From Bretschneidera sinensis (Eukaryota > Streptophyta > Magnoliopsida > Brassicales > Akaniaceae): DNA of 64,000 bases. The notes under the pieces are model-generated. The model made no database searches, was not told the DNA's origin, and saw only the letters and a list, made by a program, of their open reading frames with translations. The stretch is taken from the NCBI GenBank assembly GCA_023935145.1, contig CM043700.1, positions 30,567,001 to 30,631,000 on the forward strand. The letters run 5' to 3'. Positions 1-12,733 of this stretch are shown here, one piece after another. Position 1 is the stretch's first letter. The number at the start of each line of letters is the position of its first letter. The position numbers were made by a program, and so were the translations under genes.

Positions 1-1419
1 TCACTGATACAAATCACATCACACTTATAAACATTTATGATTATCACTCTATCTCTAGTGGGAACTTCAACAGAATATTTTGCATCAAATGACTAATACA
101 TACTTCAATAGACTTCATATGAATACTGGATGCAAAAGAATGGGTTGCACCAAGGCCAACCAACATTGATATGTCCACCTTCTCTACACATAAAATACTT
201 CAAATTTTGACAATTTTGGGATAAATATCTTATCTGAATATATCTAGAACAAACTTATATCTCTCAATCCTACATCAGATTACCACTTTTCCTTGGTGGC
301 ATACTTACTTCCTCTACCATGACTCCCAATTCTCATAACTTGTCTCCCAAATCTAAATGTCCCATCAATAATATTCTGAGCTATAAAAGTAGCAGATCCT
401 ACTTGCCTCTGACTCTATACTTCAGTTCCCTATGACAAAGAACACTTCATTTGGGTGGTCTCCCACCCTACACACTCATACTAGTACCACCTCTGGGTTC
501 CTCAAATCTAGACCTCTTCCGCCAATTCCTCTTACCTTTAATTTCCACCACATCATTCTCAATCTGAAGTGTTATATCCACTAATCTGACATAATTCATC
601 TGCCTCATGTAAGATGGTTTTGATCAAATTTTAAAGCATAATTCATTTATGAATCTCTTACACTTCTTCTCCTCTAAGTCTACCATTTCCGGTACAACCA
701 TTGACAAAACCACGAATTTGCTATCATACTGAGCCACAGTCAACCCATTAGCCTCAGATAAATAAAATCTCTATCTTGTTGGGCTCTAAAAGTCTAAGGA
801 AAGTATTAATCAAGGCAAATCTCCTTAAACCTATTCCAAGTTAAGAGTCTATCGACATCTGCACTTACCTTGGGAAGAATATCCTCCAACCATTCCAAAA
901 CTTCTCCTTCTAACTCAAACAAAGCAAAAGCAACCATCTGCCTATCAGTTACTCGTAAAATACCAAATAAACCTCTCTACATGTTTCTCCTAAAACTCAG
1001 GCTTAAAATGATTCATGGATTCTTTAAACAACAAGGCATTTAGCTTAATATATCTCTCTGCATCTCATGCCTAAACTCACTTTTCCACTTTTGAACATTT
1101 ACCATTACTGGATTTACAACAACCTTAGGCACTGCTCTAGCATGTTTATCAAGTCTATGCTATAAGCTATCAACTCTATTATTTGTTACATTCATTTTCA
1201 CAAGAGCATGTGTAAGAGTTTATCTTAGCTCATCTCTTTCAACTTCAAATTCTCTCACACCTTTACTAATATCAATCATACTATCAACACGTTCCCTTCT
1301 AGGAACTTACAGATTCAGACTCAACCTCAACTCGTCAAAAAAAATATTGGGGGTCTATCATGCCCTCTCAAATCAACAAATTTAACTCTAGCTCTAGCAC
1401 GTCCACGTGTCATCCTCAT
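1..1419 (-). pseudogene. Ty3/gypsy gag remnant (partial, runs off the left edge)
   Basis: Read on the minus strand from an ATG at 1419 (a second in-frame ATG lies at 1413), the sequence gives a basic start, MRMTRGRARARVKF, followed by a decayed retrotransposon gag. Recognisable pieces include VSADVDRLLTWNRFKEI, LTVAQYDSKFVVLS and LEEKKCKRFINEL, which are typical of the gag domain of plant Ty3/gypsy elements. Many stops and frameshifts interrupt it, so it cannot be translated. It lies directly downstream of a methionine-initiator-type primer binding site and a long LTR, which fixes its identity and direction. Protease and pol, if still present, lie outside the window. Confidence 0.75.
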
Positions 1420-1493
1420 ACTATTAAAATATAATTTATTTTAATCTTCCACTTTCTTACTTTTTATGCAGTCTACAGAATCATAAACCTAAT

Positions 1494-1506
1494 GCTCTGA
1501 TACCAA
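1494..1506 (-). other. Primer binding site (initiator tRNA-Met type)
   Basis: The minus strand reads TTTTGGTATCAGAGCAT. The core TGGTATCAGAGC is the standard primer site complementary to the 3' end of plant initiator tRNA-Met. It starts within about five bases of the inner LTR end, where reverse transcription of a Ty3/gypsy element should be primed. Confidence 0.8.
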
Positions 1507-1509
1507 AAT

Positions 1510-3786
1510 TGTAACGACCCATCTCGGGTTGGCCACCCTCGAGACGGTGTCATCACATTTTGAAAATCCCAACACGACATATATATGCAACAATAAAAAT
1601 AAATAACACTAATAGAAAATTTTACATCAATCATCAACCATCAACAGGGGAGTTACATCAATATGATCTTTTAAACATTAGATACAATGTAAAATGCATG
1701 AATATTTACAAATAAATTTTTATTTTCTTTTCTCTTTAGTCTGAGGATGTTGACACGTATGTGACTTACAGAAAACGATTTCTTCTGAACCTCAACTCAC
1801 CAAATTATTTGTCATGCATGCTACCTGAAATCATTGCACAATGAGGGGTGAGCTTCACAAGCTTAGTGAATTAAATTTACTTAAAGTATTCAGTTTGTAT
1901 AATAGCCCTTTTTTATATTTAATCATTTATATTTCACATAACTTGATGATAACTTTCTATTATCACTACACATAATAAGATTCATTCTCTATCAATCTCT
2001 TCTTCCCATTCATTGGTTCACCTTAAGACCATCAATTATCTCATAATTACTTCGTAACGAGGTTCATATCATAAAGTCCACCATTTAGATGGTTCTTATC
2101 ATTCTCTGTTTTTTTCTTACCATAACTGTCTCTCTTTGTGAGACCAATTCATCTATAACAATTTCATAATAACACACCACACATCAACATTTCAATTATG
2201 CAAGCAATAATTAAAACAGATGCAATTCATGAATTATTATTATGGAAACATCTTCCCACATGTCGACATGTTTTTATTATCTTAGACCGTCCCCCTTCCG
2301 GTTCTTTTATTTACAACTTGTCCCGGCTACCACAGAATTCATTTCCAGCATATACCAGCTGTCACAGTGTCCATTTTAATTCCAACCTATTCCGACTGTC
2401 ATAGTTTTTCAATTAGACCGGCCCATTCCCCTTTTTTTCTTTTATTTAATGCATATACATATGAACAATAATATAATATAAAAATAATAATTCAAATATT
2501 TTTAATCTCATTTGGACCGGTTGCCTTCCCGGTTCTTTTATTCTCATCCAGATGTATATAAAAACCGATATGAATATGCATATAAATAATAAAATAAAAA
2601 CGAGCATGTATTCAGACTAGCTCTCCTGATTTTTCTCCAATTATAAAAAAAATTCAAATTTCTCTCGTCTCAAATCACATCAAAGCTGTCAATATCCACT
2701 AAATTTCATCCCAAATCACATCAAATCATCCATCAAAACTTGTCAAGATCCATTAAATTTCGTCTCCTCATAATTCATATCAAAACATCAACCAAAACTC
2801 GTCAAGAATTTATTTATCACCATCATTATTAAATCAACTTACATTCTAGTAATATTTCTTTTCACATAATAATTTTCTACGTGTCCAATATTTATACCAT
2901 ACCTATCAACCAAATATTTATCTATCACCAAAACATAAGCTAATAATTTATTTTAATATTACTACTAGATATTTAAATTTTTTTATTTAGATTACTTAAA
3001 GTAAATCGAACTCACCACGTAGCACTTAAAACTACCCGTGGATCACCTCTTTACCTTTCCTTTTCCTCTCAAAATTTCTCCCGGCCGCTGACCGTCAACG
3101 GCTGACATAATATTTGTATTGAATTTTTAATTATTTCTTCAATTATTCATAAACCACACCCTTTGAAAATTCCTACTTTGAATTCTGAAAAATTTCATGA
3201 ATACTAAAAATTTGAAAATAAATACTACATTATTACTTTTTGTTTTTCTGACAGCTTCTCGTGATTCTCTATGAAATTCCGCAATAAATTCCTTCAAAAT
3301 TTTACTCTTTCAACTTTTCTTTGGGTCTCCAAATATTTGAAGAAAACGAGTAATTAAAAGAGAATCAAACAAAATTTAGTAAATATACATATTTACGTTT
3401 GCATTTATATATATATATATATAAAAGGAAGATTTGAAAACAATTTTTGGCAGCCATTTGGTTTCTCAGCATTTACTAAACTTACACATTTATGCAACGT
3501 GCAGGACATGCACCAATTTTATTTTTTTTAAGTTACCTGCTGCCACTTTTAAATTTTTTTTAAAGAAAACATTTTGTTTATTTCTTTTTTTCTTTTTCTT
3601 TTTTTATTGTTTTTCATTTTTTTTGTAATTACGTCTCCACGTTATTTTTTATTATTTATTTATTTTATTTTTTTAGAATTATTTTATTCAAATAATAACA
3701 AACATTTCACATATCTTTTATTTTAATTCTATGTTATATTTATTAAATTACTTATTTACCCTTATTTTACGAATACGGATATTACA
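1510..3786 (-). mobile_element. 5' LTR of the left-edge Ty3/gypsy element
   Basis: On the minus strand this begins TGTAATATCCGTATTCG at 3786 and ends GGGTCGTTACA at 1510, the TG...CA ends of an LTR, and is followed by the primer binding site. At about 2.28 kb it is a long LTR. A homologous sequence in the opposite orientation lies near 58.7-59.97 kb: blocks around 1830-1880 and 3000-3060 match it almost base for base. The other end of the element is outside the window, so a target duplication cannot be checked. Confidence 0.7.
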
Positions 3787-4514
3787 GTGGGTTGTAAGGA
3801 TGAGAAAAATAGATAATGAAGTCTGAAAGGAGAGGATGTCACAAAGAAGAAAAAAGTGAAATCTGTGAAGAGAAAAAAAATGAGAGGAAGACGACAACGG
3901 TCATACCAAAGAGGAGGACAAAGAATGACAACGGTGAAAGAGAGAGAGAGAGAGAAGAAGAGAGAGGAAACATAACACTAATTTTAAAAGACAAACAATG
4001 AGACAAAGAAGATAACACTTATTTTAGAATTGTTTTTTAAAAATTATTTTTGAAAACATCAACTTAGGGTTTTCATTTTACAGTTTTTAAAAGAGTTTTT
4101 TTAAAACAGTTTTTAAAAATTGAGTTTAAAAAGAGTTTTTCATATATACTTTTGAGTTTTTGAAAACTAATTTTAATGACTACACATGAAAACAAACAAC
4201 TCGATAGAAAGTGGTGAATTCGAGTCTTATTCCATAGATCTCATTGAACTCTTTTCAACAATATTAAATTGTACTTTTTCGATCACCAATTGACTTGATA
4301 TATAGATTTGGGACTAGAATGAATTGACCTGAAGGCACTAAAATTTATCTTTACAGGTAACATTATACCTCCAATTAGTGTCTTGACTAGATGCCAGACT
4401 TACTATGTTACATCTCCCTAACAACATCTCGTATAATCATGCACTGTCGAAAAGAATGACCGACCATAAAAATCATACAAAATTATCTACACTGATATCT
4501 CAAAGTACATGTAT
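3787..4514. other. Intergenic, GA microsatellite
   Basis: Purine-rich spacer between the LTR and the 3' end of the IST1-like gene. It holds a short GA run at about 3938-3955 and several TTTTTAAAA-like low-complexity stretches near 4030-4180. The last part (about 4200-4514) probably includes the 3'UTR of the IST1-like gene. No supportable gene was seen. Confidence 0.5.
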
Positions 4515-7500
4515 TCACAGGCGATTTGAACGGAGGGCCTGTAAGTGAGCGGTTATTGCATCAATATCAGGAAGCTTTGGGTGTACATGACTAGCCTTCT
4601 CCCTCGATGGAGTCTCAACAGTAGAACTTGAAGCCTTTGGACTTTCAGTGCTAAATGATGTTACTGTCTTCAGACGAGAGTTAGATGGTTGCTCCGCTGA
4701 TGACTTAAAACTTCCCTCACGCGATGGCATCTTGGACTCTGAAACCCTCTTGGAAGTTGCTTGATCAGCCATTCTGCGACGCTGAGAACTTCCCCAGTGA
4801 TCTGAGCTCTTGTTCTGAGACTGGGGCTTTGGTCTAGTTTCAGTGTAATAGGAACTTCTTGACAAGGAATCCTTCTCCACACCAGAGTCCAGAGTTACAG
4901 AAGGCACTTGTAAAACTGTGTTCTTTGAATAACTTTTCTCAGAGCTTTTGAGAGAAACTTTTGTCCTTCGAGAAATTCCAGAATATGGATGAGCATTGAT
5001 GGTTGAAGTCTTCTTAGGAAATTCGTCGTCAGACTCACTACTAGATGAACAGAAATATGGAACTCGGACCCTTGAGCTTAACCTTTTATTTTCTTCAATG
5101 CCTGTTCTTCTATTGTATTGCTCCTGAATGCTGCTAAAAGTCTGTGTTGGAAGTTCACCCTCTGAGTCATCATCACTAGAAGCAATATACGAAACTGGAG
5201 TTCTGGTGCTTGATTTTTTATTTGCTTCTGCGATTACTTTCTCATTGTATGGCTCTTGACTGTGAGTTCCAGAAGTAATTGAGGACTTGACAGTTGGGGA
5301 AGAAGATGATTGCTCAATCTTGACAGAACTATCTTCAGCTTCCTCCCGTTTAGATGATGAATTATTGCCTGATGACCTCCTTGAATGTGGCGGACGCCTG
5401 TAACCCTTATTCCTAAGGCCACCAGTCAAAATTCCAAGGTTCAACTCCGTACCACCACTTTCCAAACTAGATTCTTTTAGTACTTGAGAATCTTCCAAGG
5501 TGTCCTCTGACTTTGAAGTGAAAGCGTTGTCCTTAGCTTCCTGGACAACTGAAAACCTTGAAGGTCGACTAGATTTTTGTTGCTCCCCTTCATTTACTGT
5601 GTTATAAAAGGTATCATGGTCCACATCATTTGAACCCAATTGGGATTTTGAAAATCTGGGAGACAGGCCACTGGAGGTCACTTCACCGAAGTCAAACCTC
5701 CCAGTAGATTCAGTACTAAATCCAATTCCTTGCCTTCCATCAGGGTATACTTCCACAGTTTTAGAAACAACTGAAGATGACTGTAGCCATGGCTTGCTAG
5801 ATCCACTATTTCCCTTTTCTGCAAATGAAGATTCTCTAGGCCTGTGGCTCTCACCCTGGGTCATATCAGAAGTTCTGTGTATTTTAGGATCCATGCTCCC
5901 AATAACTTTAGACTTGGTCAGCTCCTCTTCACTTTCTGAACCCAGCCCATCTGAATCATCAAAAGTCATGGGCAACAAGTCATCCACTCGAGAAGGAACT
6001 GCCAAACTTGTTGAACCATCAGAAAACACAGAAGCAGAGTGCGGATCCATGAAAATATGTGATTGTGAATTGTATTTTCCTTGTGGCTTGTCGAGATTTT
6101 GCCTGAAGCTCCAAGCATTTTTATTTTTAAACTGATGGGCAGGTGATCTCCTACCTGTAGAAGAAAGATCCAAACTGTATTCCTGTCCCTTACGCTCGTT
6201 GTCAAAGTTAAATTCAACATCATCTGAACCAGAATCATCAAAAACCACAGCGGCATTGTCATAAGAATCTCTTTCTTTAGTGCTGCTCTGAAGCTTTTCT
6301 TTATCATCAACAGCGAAAAGGTTCCCACTAGAACCATTCTCTAACTTCTGGAGTTTAGCATCTGAGATAACGTTGTGGTCATCACTAAAAGTGCTCGAGT
6401 GAGAACGTGAAGAAGCTCGGCTCGATTGTTTTCTGATTCCTACTTCTTCCACATAATCAAGGTTCTTGCTTTGCAGCTCTACCTCAGATTCGCTAGACTG
6501 CTTCGTTATATCCACACCCACTTCACCAAAAAGATCACTCTGCGTCATTTCAGATGAGTTCTTTCGAGAATATCTACCTGCCATTTGAAAATTATCCACC
6601 AATGGCTCATCATTGTTCATGACACTATCCCTTAGAAACTTTTCAGCCTCTCCTGTCAGGTTATTGAGTCCGCTACTGTCAATGTCTTCATACTGCATTC
6701 TAGAATTGCTTCCAACATGAGGATGATTTACTGGTTCTCTGCCAAGATGTTCACTTTGCGTCATTGAGCCACCATATTTCTGAAGGGATTCATTTCTCAA
6801 ACCATAAGGAGAAGATTTCTGTGATTCCGTTGAGTACTGCCTGATGATCTTTTCTTGGCTTGATAGTTCTGCAGCTGCTCTAGCAGCCATACTAGCTCGT
6901 TCCGCAGATTCAGCAGCTGCCTGGGCAGCAGAAGTAGCATCCTTGAATTCCATGTTCCAATTTTGTCTACCCAAAGAAGTATTGCCATCAACAGAATATG
7001 AATGCCTAAATTCCATTTCTTCTGTAACAAGGACCACCCATTTACCAATGATTAACAATGTTGAAGACAAAAACAAATTTAAATACAAACCTAGAAAAAG
7101 GTAGCAATTATCAAATCTAAATGCATAATTAACATACCAGAACGTCTCACATCAGGATGATAAGCGTCAGATGACATTGCTTTATTGACACTAATATCAG
7201 CAGAAGCAACATTCTGGTAATGGGATGATGATCTTCCATCACGTGCATAAAAGTTCGCAGGCACATCATGCTTTTCATAGGATTTAGGTGGAACATGTAC
7301 GTTAGGTCCAGCTGGGACATTTGGAGGCCCTTTGTCTTGGAAATTAGGAGGATCCACATGCATTATGCTAGCCTTCTCAAATGTATTTGGTCCATTCTGC
7401 TCAAACAATATAATGCAAAATGAATACCAAGTCATTAAGATGCCGAAATGCAAAAAAACTACTAGTAGAAATAGCTACACACTTATCCTGAAGTGATATC

Positions 7501-9912
7501 AAGCAATAGACGAACCACTTTGAACTGATCTTACCAGCAAGTCTTCAGGAGGCTTTGACTCTTTTTCTCCAAATGATTTAGGATCCCATTTGATGTTATG
7601 CTCCTCAGCAATTGCACTCAAAATTTTGACTTTGGTTGGACCATCAGGTGCTTTGGCAGATAATTTTTCAACCAGCTGAAAGGGAAAAAAATATTGAATA
7701 AAAAAATCATCAAAAGTACTAAACCACTAAGCTTTGATAGACACCAATTTGCCAAATTCTGTAACTGCCTCAAATTCATTTTCCATATTTCAATTAGAAA
7801 TGAATAACACATGCAACATCAACTTACCAAGCGACTCGCACCACAATCGGGACGCAGTTCAACAGCTGCAGAGATGAATTCTTTTCCATATTTTGCTGTA
7901 AAATGCTTACGGATATCCATGAGTTCTGGTAAATCTGCACATCTTGGCGATGCAAATATTACACTTGCAATTGCTTCCTTCAAATCAACGGGGCAGTTCC
8001 TGAAATATTATGAGGCAGATAAATATAAGCAAAAAAAATCGCAGAAAAACAGCTTTGATTTGCTGCAAGACTACAAAATTGAGAAAATTATCCTCCCAAA
8101 ATTGCAAAACAAATTCAGATTTATTGTGATGACATCCCTCCCCCGAAAACCAAAAAAAAGGGAAAAAATCCTTAAGGTTACACCACAAATAATGTTATTT
8201 AAGTGTAGATTTCCACTTCATTGTCAGCTTTTAACTCAGCTGTACAACAAGCATAAAGATTAGATTCAACAATAAATGGAAGCAGTCCATCAGCCTTTCA
8301 ATCAGCAAATATAAATCTGGATAGAGGTGGTTCCCATAAGTCACAATGATGTATTATGAATTTCATTTGTATCTAACATGTGTGCTACTGAACTTGTCCT
8401 GCCCGCCATGGAGAGTTGGTAAGGACATTTCCTTGCCCAATAAGTGGAAAGGGGTTTGAAGCGTGTGTGTGAGTTTTAACAATAAAAGAAAAGAAAAAAC
8501 ATGTGTGCTACTGAACCATAATGCTCTAACATTAAGTCTTTTCTCTTGTTGCTCTCATACTTGCAAATCTGGTAAATTCTCCCGTTAATAGGAGAAACGT
8601 GGCAAGGAGGGAGGGAGGAGGAAAAATAAAAAGCCTAGAGGATCTATGAATTAAAAAAAAAAAACTCTTAGCATCTTAGATATGCACAATCTTGTGTGCA
8701 AAGCAAGACATGACTTACTTTTGTGAGTCAATAATAGGCAAGCGAGCCACAATAAGTTCACAATAAATTTCAATGAGATCGTATGCAGCGATTGTCTTCT
8801 CTTCCCTCACCACATGTTCAACCTGAGAAGCAAAACCAAAAAATATGAAGAGAATAAGCATAGTTCCCTTTCTGTTGTTATCAAGCAAATCCCAGAAAAG
8901 AACAAATCAAAAAGATACAGTTTGCATTCAAATTGAATGTTGGTAAGAAGAAAGAGAAGAAATGATGGTAGATGCTTGAATATAAACCCAATTTCTTAAG
9001 CAACCAAGAGATTTCTTCTCCTTTTTCCATCAATTGTTGCAAGACTCTTCTAGTTGGTAGTCAAATTTAAATTTTTGAAACAGGATTACTGTATAGCAAT
9101 TATGCATTCAAACTATGGCATTCTAACTAATATCTTGAGAAACCTTCGTAGAAACTTCTGCCATGAATCTAGATCCGACTCAAATGTCCAACAACATCTA
9201 ATACTTTAACTCAATATATCTTTAATCATGTAACATACTAGGAGAAATTACATATTTTCAGGAAAAAAGAGAATAAAGAAAAATCTAATCAAATAAAACT
9301 TTAGCACAGACAATACTAAAGTATTCAAAAAATTATATCGACTCTCAGTTTATATTCCACTATAACTGATACCATGATTAAGCATGATTAGGAATGAATC
9401 TCTATCATTGCACTTCAACATATCAACAACTCTATATAGACCGAAATGCAAATTATGCTTATAGGGTTCCATGTGGTACCCGAATCATCGCAGACCGGTC
9501 CTGCCCGGACTCAAGCAATTGCGCTAATTCCCTCTTCAACTGCTTGATCTGTGCATCCCTTCTATTCTTCAACAGCTTTATGCGCGACACCACCAGCTTC
9601 AAAGCTGTTTTGCTGCATCAAAATTAAATAATAAACTCAATAATCAGCCAGAATTTTGAACACCCAAATATCATAATAAAACAGTAACTATCCAATATCC
9701 TCATCGTTCTGATTAAAAGAACAAGCAAAAAACAGAATAAGAAAAATCTAGTGTCATCTGTTTTGTTGTAGAGAGAACTCAAGAAATTCATGTTTTATCA
9801 CACAATTCCAGATTTTCTTTTCCTGTGAATTTTCAGAAACCAAGCACTTTACATAACAGAGAAATATCAAGTGAACTTACCATTTTGCAGACTTGAAACT
9901 CTTATGAAGCAT
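4515..9912 (-). CDS. IST1-like protein (ESCRT-III-related, regulator of Vps4 activity)
   Basis: Seven coding exons join in frame with GT-AG introns: 9912-9881, 9612-9480, 8822-8719, 7999-7828, 7675-7535, 7396-7138 and 7021-4515 (3348 nt, 1115 aa, stop TGA). The start MLHKSFKSAKCKTALKL is the usual start of plant IST1-like proteins. Residues about 10-175 form the IST1 (DUF292) helical domain, with conserved pieces RVEHVVREEKTIAAYDLIE and ASPRCADLPELMDIRKHF. IST1 family proteins bind ESCRT-III subunits and VPS4 on endosomes and tune multivesicular body sorting. The remaining two thirds is a Ser/Asp-rich, probably disordered tail in one long last exon (about 836 residues). It has an Ala-rich coiled-coil-like stretch soon after the last intron and two related acidic blocks (YIASSDDDSEGELP, YFCSSSSESDDEFP). 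The final residues DAITAHLQALR resemble a MIT-interacting motif. Family assignment is firm; which paralogue it is, is not. Confidence 0.93.
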
Positions 9913-11941
9913 TGCTCTTCAAAATGGACACCAAAATGTTCTGTTCACTTTTTCTCTTGAAAATGGATCGAATTTCAGTTCAAAAAAAGAATTAGGGTTG
10001 TTCTTTTTTTTCCTTCCCCTATTGAGACTGCGATGTAATTGATCTATAGAATCGGATTTCAGGGATCTTACAGACGAAAAAATATGTTTTTAAAAGAAAG
10101 TTAAGAACATGAACCAATTGAACTTTTCGCGGAAGCTGATTTCTTTTTCTGTGTGTGTCTGCGTGTGCACGTTTGGGTCTGAAATCGAATGAGCTTGACC
10201 GAATGACTTTGAACTCGAAATATTTACGCAGTAAAAGAAATAGACTATGATATGGGAAGGTACAGGGAAATCAATCGTGGGACTGACTTTTCATCATGAT
10301 AGACTCATTAATATATTACCCTTCTTTTCTGACTCCGTCTGGGAAAGTTCTTGGGTAATAACCCGGTTCTTTTATGGAGTTGTTTGTATCATATCTAAGT
10401 AAATTTAAATTAATTTATTTAAATTTGATAGAAGTAATTTTTATCTAATTTAAATCATTAGCAAACGGTATTTATAATGTAAGCAGAATGGTAGTAATTT
10501 ATTAGTTCGTCACAATCAAACATTTTTTTGGACCAAATATTTAAATTAAGTAATGTTAAAATTTTTATTTTATTTACTGTAATTAAAATATGTCATACTT
10601 CTTCGGGTGTGCCACAATTGATTTTTTAAGTAGTTTTTACTGATTTTTTTATATTTTATTAATTTAAAAATAAAAAAAATTGAATAACATTATATTTTTC
10701 AAAATTTTAATTATTTTATCAATTTATAATTAAAAATTTAACCTTTTAATTGGTTAAATAGTGCCAAACGACACATGAAAGTTAGTTGAGGGAGTATTTT
10801 ACTAATGATATGCAAACTAATAGATTAAATATAGCTCGATTTATCTAAAAGTTTATCTCACTTGTCTTTGATTTTGCATCCTCGTTCTTAGTATACCTGA
10901 AAAGTCTCGTGCTTTTTAAAAAATAAAAAACAATCATTTTATAATACATAGAGTTCATAATAGAGGTCTTTTTTTAGAATAGTTAGAGGCAAAAGAACAC
11001 ACGATTCTTGGAAACAAAAAACTTTCTATTTTATTGAGAAATAATATGGCAACCTAATGTCATTCATTATAAAAAAAAATAAAAAATAAAAATAAGAAAT
11101 AAGAAAAAAGAGAGCTTTTTATAGTAAAAAAAGAGAGAGAGAGAGAGTTAGATACTATCAATATAGAAAGAAAAAAAAAAAAAAAAGAAAAGCCAATTAT
11201 GTTGCTTGGTTGAAAGAAAAATCAACTCTCAATTCTGGAATGATTAGAAAGAGGATGAAAAGAATAATAAACAAGTTTAAACGTAGGAAGTGGTGATTTT
11301 ATCTTCTACAAAATATATTCCATAACTGTTAATATATAGGCTTAATTCAAAAAATAAAAGATAATATAAATAATAAAATGTTCATAAAGTAATACATACA
11401 AAATCTTTGTTACCAATTGCTATTTGATTTTCACTATAAACAAATTATTTGTTTTTAGTTTTCTAAATACCGTTCCAACTAAATCATTCTATGGAAAGTT
11501 TTAGGATTATCATTATTTTACTTGAAAATTATCTTCAAAAGATTCATGCAAAAGACTTGGCAGGGAGAGGTAACTTAGGTGACCGTAATGCTCAATTTAC
11601 CCGATAAAGTGCAATCAATAGAACATGAACCTAACTTTGTGCTTGTACAATTCCAAGCCTTCTTTTTACTATAAATTAATTTGTGAATTGCATCTTTAAA
11701 TATGATTTTTTTTTTGATACGACAATATTAAATGTTGGTGATTTTTAGTGATTGTTTTTGTAACTGCAAATTGCAGTTTATCAAACCGGCGGTGGCTTTG
11801 ATCTTTTTTTTTTGCTAATTCCGTAAATTATGCATTAAGCCCTTTGGCGTTGGTTCATATGATAAAGATAGTCGTTTTTAATTTTTCTATAACCGGTAGA
11901 AATTATTTTATATTGTATACAATTTTTCTATAAATATTGCA
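9913..11941. other. Upstream region of the IST1-like gene and AT-rich spacer
   Basis: The first 200-300 bases upstream of the ATG (to about 10200) probably hold the 5'UTR and core promoter of the IST1-like gene; a GT/CA-rich stretch lies at 10153-10172. Beyond that the DNA is AT-rich with low-complexity A runs (11060-11190) and a short GA microsatellite (about 11131-11147). I see no gene or bounded repeat. Confidence 0.45.
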
Positions 11942-12139
11942 ATTGTGAAAATCATTTTTTATTGTCATGACAACTTGCCATGATATTCTGGATATGCTGA
12001 GAATATAGAGTAAAGTGGAAATTGTGGAAATCATTTTTTATTGTCATAACAACTTGCCATGATATTCTGGATATGCTGAGAATATACAGTAAAGTGGAAA
12101 TTGTGAAAAAAAAAAATTATTGTCATGACAGTCTGCCAA
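11942..12139. repeat. 79-bp tandem repeat, about 2.4 copies
   Basis: Two nearly identical 79-base units, 11942-12020 and 12021-12099, differ at only a few positions. A third partial, more diverged unit begins at 12100 (ATTGTGAAAA... through GTCATGACAGTCTGCCA). Each unit contains CAACTTGCCATGATATTCTG. The copies look recent. No function is evident. Confidence 0.85.
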
Positions 12140-12222
12140 TTGCAAGCATATTATTTTGGTATTCATTGTAGAGGACTGACGCTGCAGCACCATTGATCTG
12201 TCCCTCTGGGCAGATTACTGGC

Positions 12223-12251
12223 GGCACGGTGCCAAGGGCTGGCACCGTGGC
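12223..12251. repeat. GC-rich hairpin
   Basis: Arms GGCACGGTGCCA (12223-12234) and TGGCACCGTGGC (12240-12251) pair at 11 of 12 positions around a 5-base loop, inside otherwise AT-rich DNA. The base composition differs sharply from its surroundings. It could be a remnant of an LTR of the kind seen elsewhere in this window with short GC-rich palindromes. Confidence 0.55.
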
Positions 12252-12733
12252 GCCGATCAAGGTAAAGGACAAAAAAAAAATTAAGGATTTTGTTCCGAAT
12301 TTTATGTTTAATGTTTTTGATGAATGAATTGAAGTATTATATTGCCAAAGCAATCTCTAATATGTAAATTTATATATTTTAAGACATGTAAACATGTTAT
12401 TAATATGTGAAAATAATCGGCCCAAAGGAAGGTTATTTTTGCATTATTAATAGATTAAAATAGTTGTGAATATGTGACAAATAAAGTTTGTCATTCGAAA
12501 AATGTGTCGGTCCAAAGAAAAGTGCATTATTTGGCAAGTTGGGTTGTCAATATTCATGAACTATATTTGAGATACCACTTACAAGTTGATATTTCTGTCC
12601 AAATACTAAGTATTAATGTTGTGCTAGGTATCTTGTTATGGGCCCACATGCATGTGTATATGTATACAGTTTTGTTTTGATTCATATATACATGAGTTGT
12701 TACTAATTGTGAGCTTTTGTTCTTGTTTATAGC
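12252..12733. other. Spacer and leader before the copia gag
   Basis: AT-rich sequence. The stretch from about 12470, with GTGTCGGTCCAAAGAAAAG and the pyrimidine-rich TTTTGTTCTTGTTTATAG just before the gag, looks like untranslated leader of a copia element. I could not find a 5' LTR matching the 3' LTR at 18597, so the 5' end appears truncated or highly diverged. Confidence 0.35.

Noticed and set aside
3434..3628. 64-codon frame ending in poly-Phe
   Set aside because: Low-complexity T-rich sequence inside an LTR.
5794..6337. Several 60-120 codon frames on both strands inside the last exon of the IST1-like gene
   Set aside because: Shadows of the long true frame, with no family resemblance.
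7811..8263. 150-codon plus-strand frame opposite the IST1-like gene
   Set aside because: It overlaps a conserved coding exon in antisense and is rich in Lys/Ser from intron sequence; no family match.
12123..12353. 76-codon minus-strand frame containing ALGTVPPVICPEGQING
   Set aside because: It lies across the GC-rich hairpin and tandem repeat, has no splice partner or recognisable family, and looks like chance coding across a composition island.
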